Source: Glossina fuscipes (lineage: Eukaryota; Arthropoda; Insecta; Diptera; Glossinidae). Taken from it: a stretch of DNA of 64,000 nt. Where the stretch lies: positions 35,327,638 to 35,391,637 of the forward strand of contig NW_023998415.1 of NCBI RefSeq assembly GCF_014805625.2. The letters are read 5' to 3'. The notes under the pieces were generated by a model. It had not been told where the DNA came from and made no database searches. It saw nothing but the letters and a program-made list of their open reading frames with translations. This document shows positions 23,060-36,440 of the stretch, piece by piece; the stretch's first letter is position 1, and every line of letters starts with the position of its first letter. A program made the position numbers and the translations under genes.

Positions 23060-23472
23060 TGTGAGGGCCTTTCGGCCCACATTTTTGGGGCTGGGATAGC
23101 TCACACAAGAAAATTTATATTTAGGGATTTTTATTCTTTATTTTATTACTATCAGAACGCAACCGACTCTCGCGGGCGTCCAGATTCGACCATGTCTCAA
23201 CTATCACTCTCACTAAACTAAAACAATTCTACCCTATTCTTAATTTACTTTTAATCTATTCCTATTCTATTCTTATTCTATTCTTACCCTATTCTTATTC
23301 TATCCCTATCCTACTCTTAATCTATTTTTAATCTATTTTTAATCTATCCCTATTCTATTCTTATTCCCTATTCTTAAACTAGCTTACAATCTAACTTAAA
23401 CTAGCACTCTCCCCCCCACCAGAGACGGAGAACCCGTGAAGCCAAAACGAGGGATGACTTTAGCTCCTCACA
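23060..23472 (-). mobile_element. Probable solo LTR (413 bp)
   Basis: The segment starts TGTGAGGGCC and ends GCTCCTCACA. The outer 7 bases, TGTGAGG and CCTCACA, are perfect inverted copies bounded by TG and CA as in LTRs. ATAT flanks both ends (23056-23059 and 23473-23476) as a possible 4-bp target duplication, but the site is inside a TA repeat so this is weak. Read on the minus strand, two AATAAA-like polyadenylation signals occur about 70 bases before the end, so I place the element on that strand. A long degenerate tract of CTATTCTTA-like units (about 23225-23385) fills the middle. No internal retroelement sequence or second LTR was found. Confidence 0.6.
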
Positions 23473-23669
23473 ATATATATATATATGTATATATTCATGG
23501 ATATGGATATGTACCAAGTTTCACTTTCCTATCTAAACATTCACCACAAAACCAAAAATAATAGAGAAGAAGGCAATACGAAGTTACAGATAGACGGTAG
23601 ATAGACAGATGGTTGTGGTAGGCGGACAAATCTTATACAAATTCATTATTTAGTGATGATTATAAGAAA

Positions 23670-23703
23670 AGAAAGAGATAGAGTGAGAGAGAGAGGTAGA
23701 GAG

Positions 23704-23749
<46 letters not shown>
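23670..23749. repeat. (GA)n/(GAAA)n microsatellite
   Basis: Mixed GAGA and GAAA units across 80 bp. Confidence 0.9.
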
Positions 23750-24480
23750 GTTTAGGTTATCTTTAAATTATTCTTCGTTACATAAATGCTAGTTGCCGAC
23801 CGAAGGAAGGTCTTCTAAATTGAAATTTATTAGAGAAAAGTTTAACAACATGAATTACATATCGGCAGCCGCTTAAGTGCCGTTTAACTATTTTAAAATA
23901 CATAATTGAAAAACGGTGCCTGGTGACAACTCAACTGTTATGTACGTGACAACTTAGCATACACTGACAATAAGCAATAACAGCCTTCATTAGATACACA
24001 TCACTGCCTTCAAAGTAAGTGATAGTAAAATATGATAATAATCTCAGTTGACACATTGATTTTTTTTTTTTTTTTGCTTTGTTTTTCTTGTTTACGTAAT
24101 TTTTGATGAATTCTGGTATATGTTCTCATATATATCCCCAGTCATGGTATACTTCTCCCAAAAAGCCATTTAAAATTTGATTTTCATTATAGAAAAACTA
24201 TTCTGTTTCACGGATTTTGAGATTGAGTTTTTCGAATATTCGCGAGATAATTGAATTCATTACGCCGCTAAAAGGTTGCGTTCTTTCGCTTCTACACTGT
24301 CAATCTCACAGTCTCGTTGTAGATTTTTTATTCCTTAAAGGTTACAGAGCTTTCAGAATTGCTTTGATGAAGTGATTCTTTGTTAGAATTGTTCACAACA
24401 ACTGAAATCATTATTATGGGCCACGATCAACTATTAAATACCGTAAATCACCCCACAATTATTCATGTTACTATATACGG
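23750..24480. other. Unassigned AT-rich spacer
   Basis: A poly-T run at about 24060-24075 is the only clear feature. Confidence 0.45.
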
Positions 24481-24800
24481 GAAAGAAAATAAGACAAATA
24501 AACAGACAAGCGAGTCTAAATCGAATCAGAAAATGATTCTGAATCGATGGTGGATCTGTCTCAAGTCCTTCTAGATATTGCATACATCCGCACAATTTTA
24601 ATCAAATTTTTCTTATCCTCAACCTATAGGCCGTAATCTTTAAAGCATTTTTATGAAATTTTCTGCGTCGATGTTCTTTGACCCAAGGGTGGTATGGCTC
24701 ACTTTCCATATTTGAAGCCTTAGTTTAGTCGGTCGGTTTTATGAACAATTGTCTTAATCGCAATGGTGTAGGGTATTTAACGTTGAAGCTTGGCGACCAA
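24480..24800. repeat. Family B fragments (composite)
   Basis: A forward right-hand piece (AACAGACAAGCGAGTCTAAA, TCGAATCAGAAAATGATTCT, ending CATACATCCGCACAATTTTA) is followed by a reverse left-end piece (AATGGTGTAGGGTATTTAAC near 24760). Two partial copies in opposite directions, or one rearranged copy, explain this. Confidence 0.45.
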
Positions 24801-27480
24801 TTAAGTGATTTTACTTATTTAACTTTCACCTAATTTCATAGGTTGGCCATGCAAACTTTTGAAAATGTAAGAAATAATTAATCGAATACACGCATATTTT
24901 GAAAAAGTGAATTTATTCGCATAAAGATTGATCAATTTTGGTAGCGATCTGCCAAGCCATTCGAATGAGGAAATTTGAAATGTTTTCTCTAATCGTTAGA
25001 TATATGTTTGTACCATCCATCCAAATGTGTATAGAGCGTTTCCTCTGAGTGCTTGATTAAATATAAAAATAATAAAAAAGGATTCTTTTTTTCTTTTTTT
25101 GTTTATCAATAAGGAGATCTTGAGGCATTTCATTTATTTCCAGCGTACATGGATTTTAAAAATACATAACAATATATAAAAAGGCATCATTAAAAATCAC
25201 GGCGTAACTGTTCTAGCTTCGGGAAATTTTCTCAATTGATAGATGATTCAAATTTATTTCTCTTCACGATTTAGGCGGAAAATTGAATTTTTTTTTTTTT
25301 TTTTTTCGGATCGCTTATTTATGCAATGTCACCCACGCCAAGAAAGTCATTTAATGCCTTTTTGCTTACATAAAAAAAAAAAAAAGAAAAGATAGGAAGG
25401 CATAAAGGTTTAAGTGAGCGAACAGACAAACAAGCTGGCATACTTTACATTATCCTGCTGTCTAAAGCAAAGCCAATAACTTTTGTCCGTTGAGTGTCAA
25501 TCACAGTAGGTAACAGAAAACTTTGTGATAGAGTGTATATGCTTGTCAGCATATGCTGAAAAGAGCTAAAGGATTAACAAAAAAAAAAAAAAAAAAAAAA
25601 AAAAATAAAAGAAAAACGAGTTGATTGACAAGTCTTTCAATGAACGAAAATGAAAGAAAAATGAAAGGTAAAAGCCTACGAGGAAATAACTACGAGGATA
25701 ATAAAATAACGTTCATATGAAAGGGCTTTTATGCTATTCCTGAGCATTGTTTTAAATTTCGGATTGACGGCCTAATAAATTTGCTGACAAAGACACCGCA
25801 GAGTCAGGAATGCTTTGATGATTTTTAATATTCTTGGTAAAATCAATTTCGTTTCACGCTATCTTTGACTTACGACAATTTCTCTTTCACGTTGTTTTTT
25901 TTTTTTTTTTGTTTTTCTCTTGCACTTTCAAAGAAAGCCATAACAAAATAAATCTTAACGCCACCTTAATTTTGTTTGTGCGTGTATTGAAAACCGAACA
26001 TGTGTTCAGCATGAATCTCTTGTGTAGTAGCCTGTGTTCAGCTAAGGTCCGTTTCATCGTCAATAAAAGCCGACAAGCAGACATATGGCAATGATGGCCC
26101 TCTTACTACATCGATACATCGAGTACCTCGCCTTCACATTTGACATCGTCACCATCCAAAGGTATAATTTACTCTCTGCACTAATTATAATCGTTTGCAT
26201 TTAGATTGCGTGCTATTTCCCGCCTTATCCCAACCAACATACACTTGCGTGTTTGCATAATCGATTTAATCTTCTCCAGCTCTTCAAACTAAAAAATTGC
26301 TTTTCTGTTTCTCTTACACTTTCTTTTTTGTTTTACTTTTTGCTGTTGTTGTTGTGTTTTGTTTTCAAACCACAACTTGCGTTTGTTTTTAGTTGCCCTT
26401 ATATATATATATATATATATGCCCTTATATATATATGATATAAATGACCTCATTTACCCAATCTGTCGATGGTGAAAATATTTCGCTGAATAATAGTTTT
26501 TCCCTCTTTGTTTCCTTTTTTTTTTTTATATATATTTTTTTATATATGTTTCGATTTTTTTAAATTCCCTTCTTTAAATGTTATGTTTGTGTGTTTATTA
26601 TTTTTTTTCATAATCAAAAGTAAATTATTATCGAAATTGGATGTAAATGACTTATCATTGTGCATAGTGAAGGACATATATTATCCTGATACGTTTTTTT
26701 TTTTTTTTTTTTTTTTTTGAAAACCAGAAATTGTACGGTCATTAAGAAGAAGAGGGAAACACTGCAAGACTGCATTGTGTTGAGGAAGCAAAATCCTATT
26801 TAAGGCAAAAATTACTTCAAATTTATATTTCTTCTCTTAATCTAATGACTGTCATGTGATGATGTCCGAATCATTGATATGACAACTACGTTGAGGCGAA
26901 ATGATGGCAAACTATTTCTTGGTAATTAGTTAATGATATAAATTTTTGCCTTCTTTTTAAAAGACAATGGCACATGATTGCTTTCTAATGACTTTTAACC
27001 ATTAACTGATTATATTTGCATTGGCCTTATAAGGAGGACTTCCTTGCTCGTTAGCACTTTAGTTAGCTAGGCATGTAAGTGGGTGTGACAATTTGTTTGT
27101 TATTTTTCTTACAGTATAAGTTATGTCAATCAACTAGAACAAGAATTAATAAATCATTAGCTAATCGCTAGGGTTGACTAACTTATACATGGAAAGATTT
27201 CATTTTTGATACAGAAAGACAAAGGCAATAGTCATGTGCACTTTGTACACGAAAATACATTTCAATGCGGATTAACGCATTTATTTTTAAGTGAATGAAA
27301 TATTCCTGCTCGATTATCATTAAAGATTCGAGGCTCTTCGCACCATACCCAACTTGTCATACAGAACGTATTAAGTTGTAAGAAATTAAGATAAATGCAT
27401 CATTTATTATTCCGATTGATTCAGAACAATTTTCCGAATTAATTTAAGTTTATACGTCTACTGTCGATCGGCGTATTATA
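24801..27480. other. Unassigned AT-rich stretch with simple repeats
   Basis: Contains poly-T near 25290-25308, A27 at 25579-25605, poly-T at about 25896-25911, (TA)n at 26401-26438 and T25 at 26694-26718. Short frames near 25834-26094 and 26253-26720 are driven by Phe/Lys-coding T and A runs. No gene was recognised. Confidence 0.5.
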
Positions 27481-30400
27481 GTTCAAGTACGGACTCGATT
27501 AAAAATCAAATAGAGGCAGATAGACTATTTCAACGACCAAGTAATACTTTATTTTGGAAAAAATAATAAAAATTTCAAGTCAAAATGGCGATTTGGGCCA
27601 AACGGGCCTATTTTTTGAACCCCAGCTCGCGTGAAAATCCAATGATCACACGGTAAAATTTTGCGTATTTTACGGCCAAGATAGATGAAGTGTAACAAAT
27701 CGAACTTTACGAAATTAATTTTGGACCATAACAGTGCAATTTTTGGCATTTCTCCCATAGAAAGGTTTCTGTATAAAGAAATCATTTACATTACATAGTA
27801 ATCAGGCATGATTTTTTATGGCGATTATCAACGAACTATTGCACTAGGCGAAGCGTTGTTAGGGCAACTAAGAGTACGCTGTTTCCTTTCCTGAAATTTT
27901 CGTGAACACAATTTGACACACTACAACATAATTTTGTCAAGAATATTTCTCTTTAAGCCGCTCTTCCAAATATCAGGTCGAGCCATACGTAACCTCCGTC
28001 TTCTTATCAAACATTTATCTCTCTTTCATTCAATAACAAAATTATATTATATAATTTAACAGTTGATCGTGGGTTATTCAAATCTTTTTGCTGTAGCTCT
28101 GACTGGAAAGGTTGTCGTCAAAGTTGGTCGCGTCTTTAAAGGTCGTATCGCCAGGACGGAATTTTACAGATCAATTTTCAACTACCCTTTCCGTTATCAG
28201 TCCTTCACCGTATACGCTGCATGTTTTTTCAGCTGCCGTCTTAGCCTTTATCGTCTTGTTTACATTCCCCAAGCATTACATCTCGAATGTGCACTTTTTG
28301 AATCTCGCCGCATAAAACAGGTGACAGAAGACTAAATGAATCGTCATCTATATAGTGAAAGCAAAAACTTGTTTGTTTCGGTGACTTATTACAGCGGGTG
28401 AATACGAACAAAATATTCTACCTACGTGCATCGGCAGTTATTTATGATTCGACCTAATGTTTCAAAAAAAAAAAAAAAAAAAAAAAATCTCTCTATTTTA
28501 GTTAATAGGGATTTTGGATCTTCCAGAGTATGTAGAAAAAAGTTTATTACCCGTATTTTCGTAATTTTCCCGGTGCATCTGCCGGTAAGTTGCAACCTAA
28601 TGGTCTATCTGCTGATTTCTAACTTCTCGGTTAGCGAATGCCTTTGAAGAGTGATTGCATGTGATTTTAAAATATTTCCAAAAATATATTATTGCAGCTT
28701 CATGAAGACAACAGTCCACTCGAAAGTCGGCAAGAGGCTGAGAGCGATTCGAAAGCTTTCTGTGAGTCATAGCTCTTGTATATTACACGTGCTCGCCATC
28801 AATAACAAGAATAGAAGAAAGAACAAAGGCTTCGATAACATTTTTTTTCCAATTTGAAACTCATCTTAAAGCGTCTTCTTCTTCTTTTTGATTGATTAAT
28901 TAGAAGGAAAACATGTTCGTTTATTTTCAATTTTGAATTGTTTGTTTACACTATAACAGAAGATTTATTAATAGAGCTTATCTCTCTCTCTTTCTCTCTC
29001 TCTCAACGCTCTTTTAAGTTGTACTGTACTGTGTAAACAATTCATTTAGTCATTATTCTATAGAAGATTAGCGGCAAGTTTTTGATGTAATTTTATTTTC
29101 ATCAATAAGAATTAACTCTTCTTTCGCTAAGCGACAAGCACAAATCCGCCAGAGATTAAGTATCTTAAGATTTCTTTGTAATGTTTTAATAAAAACTTTA
29201 GTTTTGAATTAATCTCTCAAGTGCTCTTAACAACCAGCTACCGTCCAAAGTCAAACTTAATAATCACAAAGTAAGGCAACGATTATTTATTTATTGGTTC
29301 TACGACGCCCGTTTAAGCAAACACTCATTGAATTACAACAGAACTTGCATTTATTTTAATAAAATTTCATGTATGTCTAGCTGTGCAGTACAATAAAATA
29401 TTTACTTAGGAAGGGTTATAAGAAATGTTCTTACTCGCTATGTGAAATTTCAATTAATTTTTTTTTATTGTGCACGGGGAAGCATGGAAGCTTCCAATTG
29501 ACATTGCGGCCGCTTCGATCTATCCAAACACGCTGACAATGCAATTTGATGAGGGGGAAGCTTCCAGCAAAGAATTCCATCGCTTTCGTATATCTGATCA
29601 TTTTGAAGATTTTGCATACACTTGTCGTCACGATGACATTGCAATCTAGTATAGTCAAATTTTGTTGCGTATTTATGACAGTGTCCCCTGGAAAGTGGTG
29701 GAAAGTGGTTGCCTTTCTCCTAACAATCGTCCCTGCTGTGCGTATTAAACAAAAGTGATTAGAACTTGATTTAGTTTAATAATTAGAAATGATGTTCGCG
29801 CGTTCGCACTTTGCTTAAATTCAAATTATGAGCTATAACATATGTATAAGCGAATTCCCATTGATATACTTAGGCTCCGAACGGGGCGGAAAATTATATT
29901 TGTCAGCATTGTCAGGTAGTGTAAATACAATGCCAATAATAAAAGTTTTATTATTAGGATTGACAGGAAAGTTTGTTGCGGTTTTTTCTTTCATTTTATC
30001 ATAAATAAATCCGTAAATGAAATCCTATCGAGAAAAACATACATGTCGCATAACACACACACAAAAAGTCGTAATTCAATTAAAGTAAAATTGCGATAAG
30101 GGAATGACAGCTTGTCCGTAGAGTAAGAAGAAATTAATTCGGAAAAGTTGAAACGCATATATAAAATACATAAAAACTAAATGAGAAAGTTTTACTTATG
30201 CATTGTGGCAAGTCTTAAATATCTAATACTTAAGCATTAGTTGGGTTAATAGGCCGCATTGCGCCGATTACGATTACGATTACGATTATGTTACATAACT
30301 CGCCATTACGTTATATAAAGTTTAGATTGATTTCCAGATCATCAGATCATCATTGGATTGATTTAGTAAATTACTGATCAAATTCAATATTAAAGGGTTA

Positions 30401-30506
30401 TTTTTACATATCCTTTTACATCCTATCTGAATCCTTTAATATCGGTTATCTGCAATTAAAAAAGACAATAAACAATTTGCGGCAAGTCTTAGTAGACCAA
30501 AATCTA

Positions 30507-30553
<47 letters not shown>
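30507..30553. repeat. (TA)n microsatellite
   Basis: About 23 TA units. Confidence 0.95.
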
Positions 30554-30555
<2 letters not shown>

Positions 30556-30823
30556 AGATGTTACAAATAGGATAACTTAACATATTGATATTCCTTTTGT
30601 GATAGGACATAAAGACATGCGAGAAAATTCATATGAAAGATTACAATAAATATTAAAGTGATTTGCTCTCTTCTTCTTTTTTTCTACTTACATAATAGAC
30701 GAGAGAAATGTATAAAGACATTAATAGATCGTTAGGTCTTAGGTTTTATTTACTTTTTGTAATGTCGTTGAAATACAATTTTTATAGAACTTCTTCCCTT
30801 TCTTTACATTTTGTTTACACATT

Positions 30824-30866
<43 letters not shown>
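30824..30866. repeat. (CA)n joined to (TA)n
   Basis: A short CA run merges directly into a TA run. Confidence 0.9.
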
Positions 30867-30869
<3 letters not shown>

Positions 30870-32199
30870 AATTTGTTCTTGTTCTAGTTGTTATTTTAGT
30901 TCGGAAGTTTATTTCTTCCCTAATCCATAACACGTAAGAACATATAAAATGCATGCATACGAGTCATCCTATATTGTATTTATGGCAAGAAACTACACTT
31001 GCTTAAAAGGATAAGCGTGTCTTGCCTAATATTTAAGAACCACCTAATATAATAATCTGAATACTGAAAACCAAAGCAAGAAAGGTGACTATTTTTAGCG
31101 CACGAATAATCTCGGCGAGAAGAGGTATAGCGAGTGAAATTTCCCCACAATTCGACTTTTGCAAAAGTCAATTGTATTCACAAAAAAGATCAGACATATA
31201 ACAACAACTCCGCGAATTAATGGGGCATATAATATTTTGCATATGGTGTCAAGAAAATAACGCATCATTTTACACCACCGGATAAAGAGACGAGGAGAGT
31301 GCTTCCAAGAACAAAGCTGAATAATGTAAGCTTATGATTTTTTTGGAGATTTTGGAAATTTTAATTGTTCAACGTATTCGTGCAAGAGTATATTTTTGAC
31401 GTATTGTATTATCCCATGCCCACAAAGTCATTTTCTACATTTTAGTGTTTGCCTTACTTTCCGTCAGAAAGACGAATCCTATTAAGGATAGTTGAGATGC
31501 GACCAATAGCACACCACTTCTTCTGCACATATCACAACTGTATGACAGAGAGTACCCTCCTTGAAGAGTAATGAATATTTTTAGTATTTCTCCGTGAAAA
31601 TCGGCAAGAGTTAGTCATCTATTGTTAAATGTGAAAAATTTGGATTAAGCGAGACTGGTTTTTGGAAAATCAAATTTTATATAGGTACAAGATCTAATTT
31701 TTGATATTACATGATGGAAATTATTAAAGAATCTCTGAGGGGGAAAAATTTATCGTCTACGCTGAAGTCACTTAAACGACATTTTAGCAATGTTAACAGA
31801 TGAAGCTTGCGATCTAAATAAATAAATATCCTAATGCTTCTTCTTGCATTTCGAAAACTCTTCCCTTGCCTTATAAAGGATAATATGTGAGGAAAATGTA
31901 ACTTTTGAGCGTCCGTGTTCAATACAAAGACCTAATGGATGGTGGTGGAGAAGGGGTGAGGGGGAGGCCAACTCTTTTTCTGGTTCTTATTTTTATTAAT
32001 TACTACGAACACGAAAACTTATTCTTTGGTTTATCAGCAAAATGTACAGGGTGTATACACATACACAAGCACATGCACACATGGTTCGATTTTGAACACG
32101 ACTGTTTGCTTGTGTCTCGTTTTAAAACGTTTGCTTTTTTAACACGTACACGAACGTAAATGTTATAGATTTTTAATTCTGCAGCCTACCATTATATCC

Positions 32200-32380
32200 A
32201 ACATCACTTGTGATACAGGGTACATTAAGTTTATACGGGCGAACGTAAAATCCGGTCGGGCAAAAGATAAGAAAACCACCTTTTACCGATCGATTTAGAT
32301 TCGTTTCCTGAATCGATCTAAGCCTCTCCGTCCATCGGATATCTGTCCATGTACATTTGTGTTCAACCTACACGTAGCAA
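32200..32380 (-). repeat. Family B, right-end fragment, reverse
   Basis: CACTTGTGATACAGGGTACA, TTAAGTTTATACGGGCG, then CGATCGATTTAGATTCGTTT and CTGAATCGATCTAAGCCTCT. This is the reverse of the right end of forward copies at 44.6 and 52.9 kb. It ends where a family A fragment begins. Confidence 0.5.
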
Positions 32381-32384
32381 TTTT

Positions 32385-32545
32385 TGAGGTATTTTGATGA
32401 TATTTGGTGCACTGATATGCTATGAGCAAATATGATATTGATCAAGTATGTATATACCTTGTTGGGTGCCTGAGGCTTACTTTTGGTCGTTGCAAAAGTT
32501 TTCACAAAGTGAATATACCCATCATCCTTTGCTGATAGGTATAAA
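32385..32545 (+). repeat. Family A, right-end fragment
   Basis: GATCAAGTATGTATATACCT, TGGGTGCCTGAGGCTTACTT, TGGTCGTTGCAAAAGTTTTC and AAAGTGAATATACCCATCAT lead to a final GGTATAAAG. The order and spacing match the ends at 5.05 and 21.9 kb. Confidence 0.55.
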
Positions 32546-33870
32546 GAGATGTATTATGGAAATAGTTTATATACTTATCAACACAATCAACTCGACATAA
32601 TTTCTATACTATATTATACATAGACATGTATATATATATATATATATATACATTCATATTCATTCACTTTTTGCCCATGCCCGATGAAGCGATTGGTTCT
32701 TAACGTTTATATTCGTTCCTTCATATACTTGATGTATACTTGATATATACACAGTCATATACGAGAGAACAAATATATGCTTTGTATTGATATTCTGAGA
32801 GAACCTAATGTCCATCCATCCAGGCGACAAAGCACTATTACAAGTGAAATGTAGCAAAAATGTTTGACGCAGAGTTATTTAAGCAAATCGGTGTCCAATT
32901 TTGATCAAGGTATTGTATTTTTAGCATTGTGCCTGCTTGTCAGGACCAAAAGTCGGTCTAATTCTTGTACAAACACTGAAAAGAGAAGCAAAGCAAACGG
33001 AATAAAATCTTTTATGAGAATTTATTGTCATCTGAATCTAAATCTGAATCTGCGAATTGTAACTTTCTAAAAAGTGGTAACACGCACAACGTCACTATTA
33101 ATTTTACATTTCCGAGAGGTGCAAGAATGTCGTAGTTTTAGTTACAATAAATTTATACAATTTTTGTTGTCATTGTATTATTATTTATAGTAAGTGTTTC
33201 TAAATCAATCGAAATAAAAACTCAAGTTAAATGCTTTTATATCAATTTTATTGAATTGCAATAATACATAATGAAAAATATTGCAAAATTCTGCAGCAAG
33301 CGTAACACAGGGCAAAACAGACATAACTCTATCACACACATCTACATTTTTTGTTTTTTTTTTTTTTGTTTCGTTCTTAGCACGATATGAATATAGTACA
33401 CATGCATTATTTCAGTATCATCTAGATTTGAAATCAATAATTTATGCAATTTGCAAATAAATTTGTAGAAGAACGTAATGAAAATCAAAAATTGTGTGCA
33501 ATCAATAATGCAGAAATTTTCGTAACAACTTTATCCCTTAAGCAGACGGCAGAATAAACGATTTTTTTAGGCAACTCTTAAACAACAAGTGTTTCACGCT
33601 TTTAATGAAATAAAGCCTAAAGCCAAGACATTTTCCTCATTAATAACAAATACTTGTACGCACACTTTTATGCAATGCGAAATAATCGTAACACGTTTTA
33701 TAGGTTTAGCATTTTAAGTCTTAATAAAAAAAAGTTCAACTTTTCCATTGAAATACGTGTAAATTTACGATAAATAAGAAATGAATAAAAAAAAAATATA
33801 TATTTAGAAAGTAGGCGAAGGCATATTTGAATTTACTTTCCAAGAATTTTATCATTCTTCACTAGAAGCT
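32546..33870. other. Unassigned AT-rich spacer
   Basis: Has (TA)n at 32629-32651 and a T-rich run near 33350-33368. No gene was recognised. Confidence 0.45.
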
Positions 33871-33879
33871 AGGCTTTCC

Positions 33880-35080
33880 CCACCATAAAAATGCTTACTT
33901 TTTATGAGAACCCCTATGTTTGGCTTGGTGTCTAAAAAATAGATCTGTGTGATCAAAATATCCTACCGTTAATTTATTCTGAGAAATTAAAATTTTCTCT
34001 AAAGGGCTTACTATTGGGTGGTATCGTAAAAATAGGCTCCTCTTTCGAATTTGATCCACTGGATTCTGATGCTAAATTACCGTGGAACAAATTTTCATCT
34101 TAAAATTTTATTAATTAAGTCTATTTCCGAAGAGCTTACTATTGAGGAGACATCTTACACGTAGTGGGGCCACGAAATAGATCCATGTTATTTAATTATT
34201 AGCATGAATAAATTTTCATCACAAAACAATTAACATTTAGCCGTCTTTGGCATATACGTTTACGGTTTACGTTTCATGAGAATCCTTACATACGGTGGCA
34301 TCCAGAAAATAGGTCTACGTGGTTCAAATCTGGTAATGTAGATATCTTTGCCAACTGGCTATTATGAACTAATTTTCACGATGACATAAAGAATATTAGA
34401 CGTTTTTGCAATACAACGGTGCACTTTTCCTAGGGACAGTTATAAAAAAGCGGATCCAAAATAGGCTCCAGACGAACCAAATTGTTTCATACCAATTTAC
34501 TATTACTCAGCCAGTTTTGTCGAGAAATTTTAAATATTACAAATATTTCGTTTACGGAAAGTGGTCGGAAAGTTGGAGCGAACCGTTCTATTTTCCATAG
34601 CATAGCATCAGCGCACCCCAAAGTACATCAAACCTGTGGGTTGAACACAAGAAAACAAGATGGACAGACAGGCTTAAGTCGATTCCAAAAAGTGGCCCTG
34701 AGCCAATTTTCACCATGAAATATTGCAAACTTCGACCCTTTTATCATATAAAGCTCCAGTTGCCGTAGGAACGGTTCTATGAGAGGGAGTTCAAAAAATT
34801 ACTTCAACCGAATAAAGTTTTTCATATCAATTTAGAATGATGCCGAAGTACTATTACTCAGCCAGTTTTGTTGAAAAATTTTGAAAATTGCACATAACGA
34901 CTTTTCATAATACGGCGTTATATGGAAAATATGCTCGAATAAGTGGACCGATCCGAACCAATTTTAGTAGTGTTCCAAATCAAATTTCATGAGACTATAC
35001 CAAAACTTGTAACCTGTAGATTGAGCGCAAAAGTTTATGGGCAGACAAGCTGGTTCTGAATCGATCGGTGGGGGGCTAAG
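33880..35080 (+). repeat. Dispersed repeat family B, long copy with internal duplication
   Basis: The segments TCCAGACGAACCAAATTGTT, TCATACCAATTTA, GGAAAGTGGTCGGAAAGTTG, GAGCGAACC and AAGATGGACAGACAGGC then GTCGATTCCAAAAAGTGGCC match the 52.7-52.97 kb copy in order. Within this copy a module is repeated: ACTATTACTCAGCCAGTTTT occurs at about 34499 and again at about 34851. Each occurrence is followed by diverged versions of the same downstream sequence, including a GGCAGACAAGC-type motif and ATCGAT near 35045. No shared frame is open, so it is non-coding. Confidence 0.65.
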
Positions 35081-36440
35081 CCCTTCCCCTTACCATAAGT
35101 ATTGTAGAATATAGAAATATTGATTGAATGACAAGTGTGTGTGTGTGTAGCGTTTCCATCTAAAAACAAATTTGAATTAACCGTTTTTCCCTAGCATAAG
35201 TGCTACAAGTCCAGTCGGTCCAGTTTAACTTTCAATGGAAAGAAAACTCTTCATAATATTTGTATGAAAAAAATTTGTTTGAAACAAAAGTAGTTTAATT
35301 CCTATACATGAACTTGTTGTTATTAAACGTTTTCCATTCAATTAAATTTAAGCAGAGAAAAATGTTATATTCAAATGCGTATTGTGCGCTTTAAGCCTAA
35401 TTGTAAAAATGCAAAAACAAAAGGAACAAAAGAAAAAAAAAAAGTAAAAAGCTGCTGCATAAATAACTAGTCCTTTGAATCGTAACCAATTCGTTTTATT
35501 AAAAAATTCCGCCAACCCGAGAGGAGCAATAGTATGCCTGCAGGTAAAACTATTTTCATTCAGCACACATTCGCTAAATATGTATGTAAAGTAAAACCGC
35601 AAGCATCTGCACTAACTAAATTCAGGCTTTCTGCCTTAAAATAAAATAAAAAAAACAAAAAAAAAAAAAAAATGCAGAAAAAGAGACCGAAACCGACAAA
35701 GGGATTTGGGAAAATTAATTCAGTATCTCTGATCGATCAGGATTATCTGCTTACTGTTTAGGATTCTTTTGTAACTTGCAAGCAAATTTAATCTCTAATC
35801 AGTAGGTCGATCATTTCTTTTTTTTTTTTTTTTCTTGCATAAAATCAATTTTGAGAGCATTTCAACATTTCAGTAACTGTTGAACGAATGAATAAAAGTA
35901 TCGAACGGAAATCGCAGTTTTTCTTTCTACTTTGGATTAAGGTTAGTGGAACGAGTTCTAATTCAATAATGGCATCGCGGTAAAACTAATCGGAACTTTT
36001 TTTGCCACTTCCGTGACCAATTGATTTCGAAAGCCCACGCTTTCTTTGTATGAGAAGTGAGAAAGAAGACTTTCATTATTCCTTCTATATTCTATGGGGT
36101 ATCTCCATATCCCACTTATTTTTCAAAAGACATACATATTACATACCGCTCCAGATGATTTTTCTTGCTTGTGACTGCCAACACATCCATTGCAATTAAA
36201 ATTTCTACTTTTCCAATGTCTAGTGTCTGTTTTCCTTGTGACCAGTAATTGCTCGTTGAGCAGTACGTTGTCATGAATGTTGCAGCCAGACGATTTTTTT
36301 AAATGATTTCGGAGCACATAATAATAATTTTTCTTCTTCTTTTAATCAGCTTATGAGGCATCTTGTGTCTGGTCACACATTTTATTTATTGTTTATTTAC
36401 ATATGTATGTTTTTTTTGAGCCTCTACATCATTTACGATA
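35081..36440. other. Unassigned AT-rich spacer
   Basis: A short (GT)n at about 35135-35148, A-rich runs near 35640-35672 and poly-T near 35818-35834. A minus frame at 36123-36317 contains several Cys and His residues but no complete zinc-finger pattern that I can defend. Confidence 0.45.

Larger units (their letters stand above)
27481..32200. other. Unassigned AT-rich stretch
   Basis: No transposon ends or genes that I recognise. The frames at 27549-27785 (minus, 78 codons), 28063-28335 (plus, 90 codons) and 29431-29658 (minus) have mixed composition but no motif I know. Simple repeats are A24 at 28464-28487, CT at 28980-29004, GATTAC units at 30266-30290, (TA)n at 30507-30553 and (CA)n/(TA)n at 30824-30866. 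Confidence 0.45.

Noticed and set aside
25579..25605. A27 run considered as a retroposon tail
   Set aside because: No recognisable retroposed sequence upstream and no flanking duplication seen.
28063..28335. 90-codon frame with mixed composition, considered as an exon
   Set aside because: No motif, no clear splice context and an overlapping frame on the same strand. Left as unassigned.
29504..29515. GCGGCCGC site considered as a CpG-island-like mark
   Set aside because: A single site with no surrounding GC enrichment.
30266..30290. GATTAC repeats considered as telomere-like
   Set aside because: Only about four units, not the insect TTAGG motif, and flies generally lack such telomeres.
36123..36317. 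Cys/His-containing minus frame considered as a zinc finger
   Set aside because: Cys and His spacing does not complete any finger pattern that I can defend.
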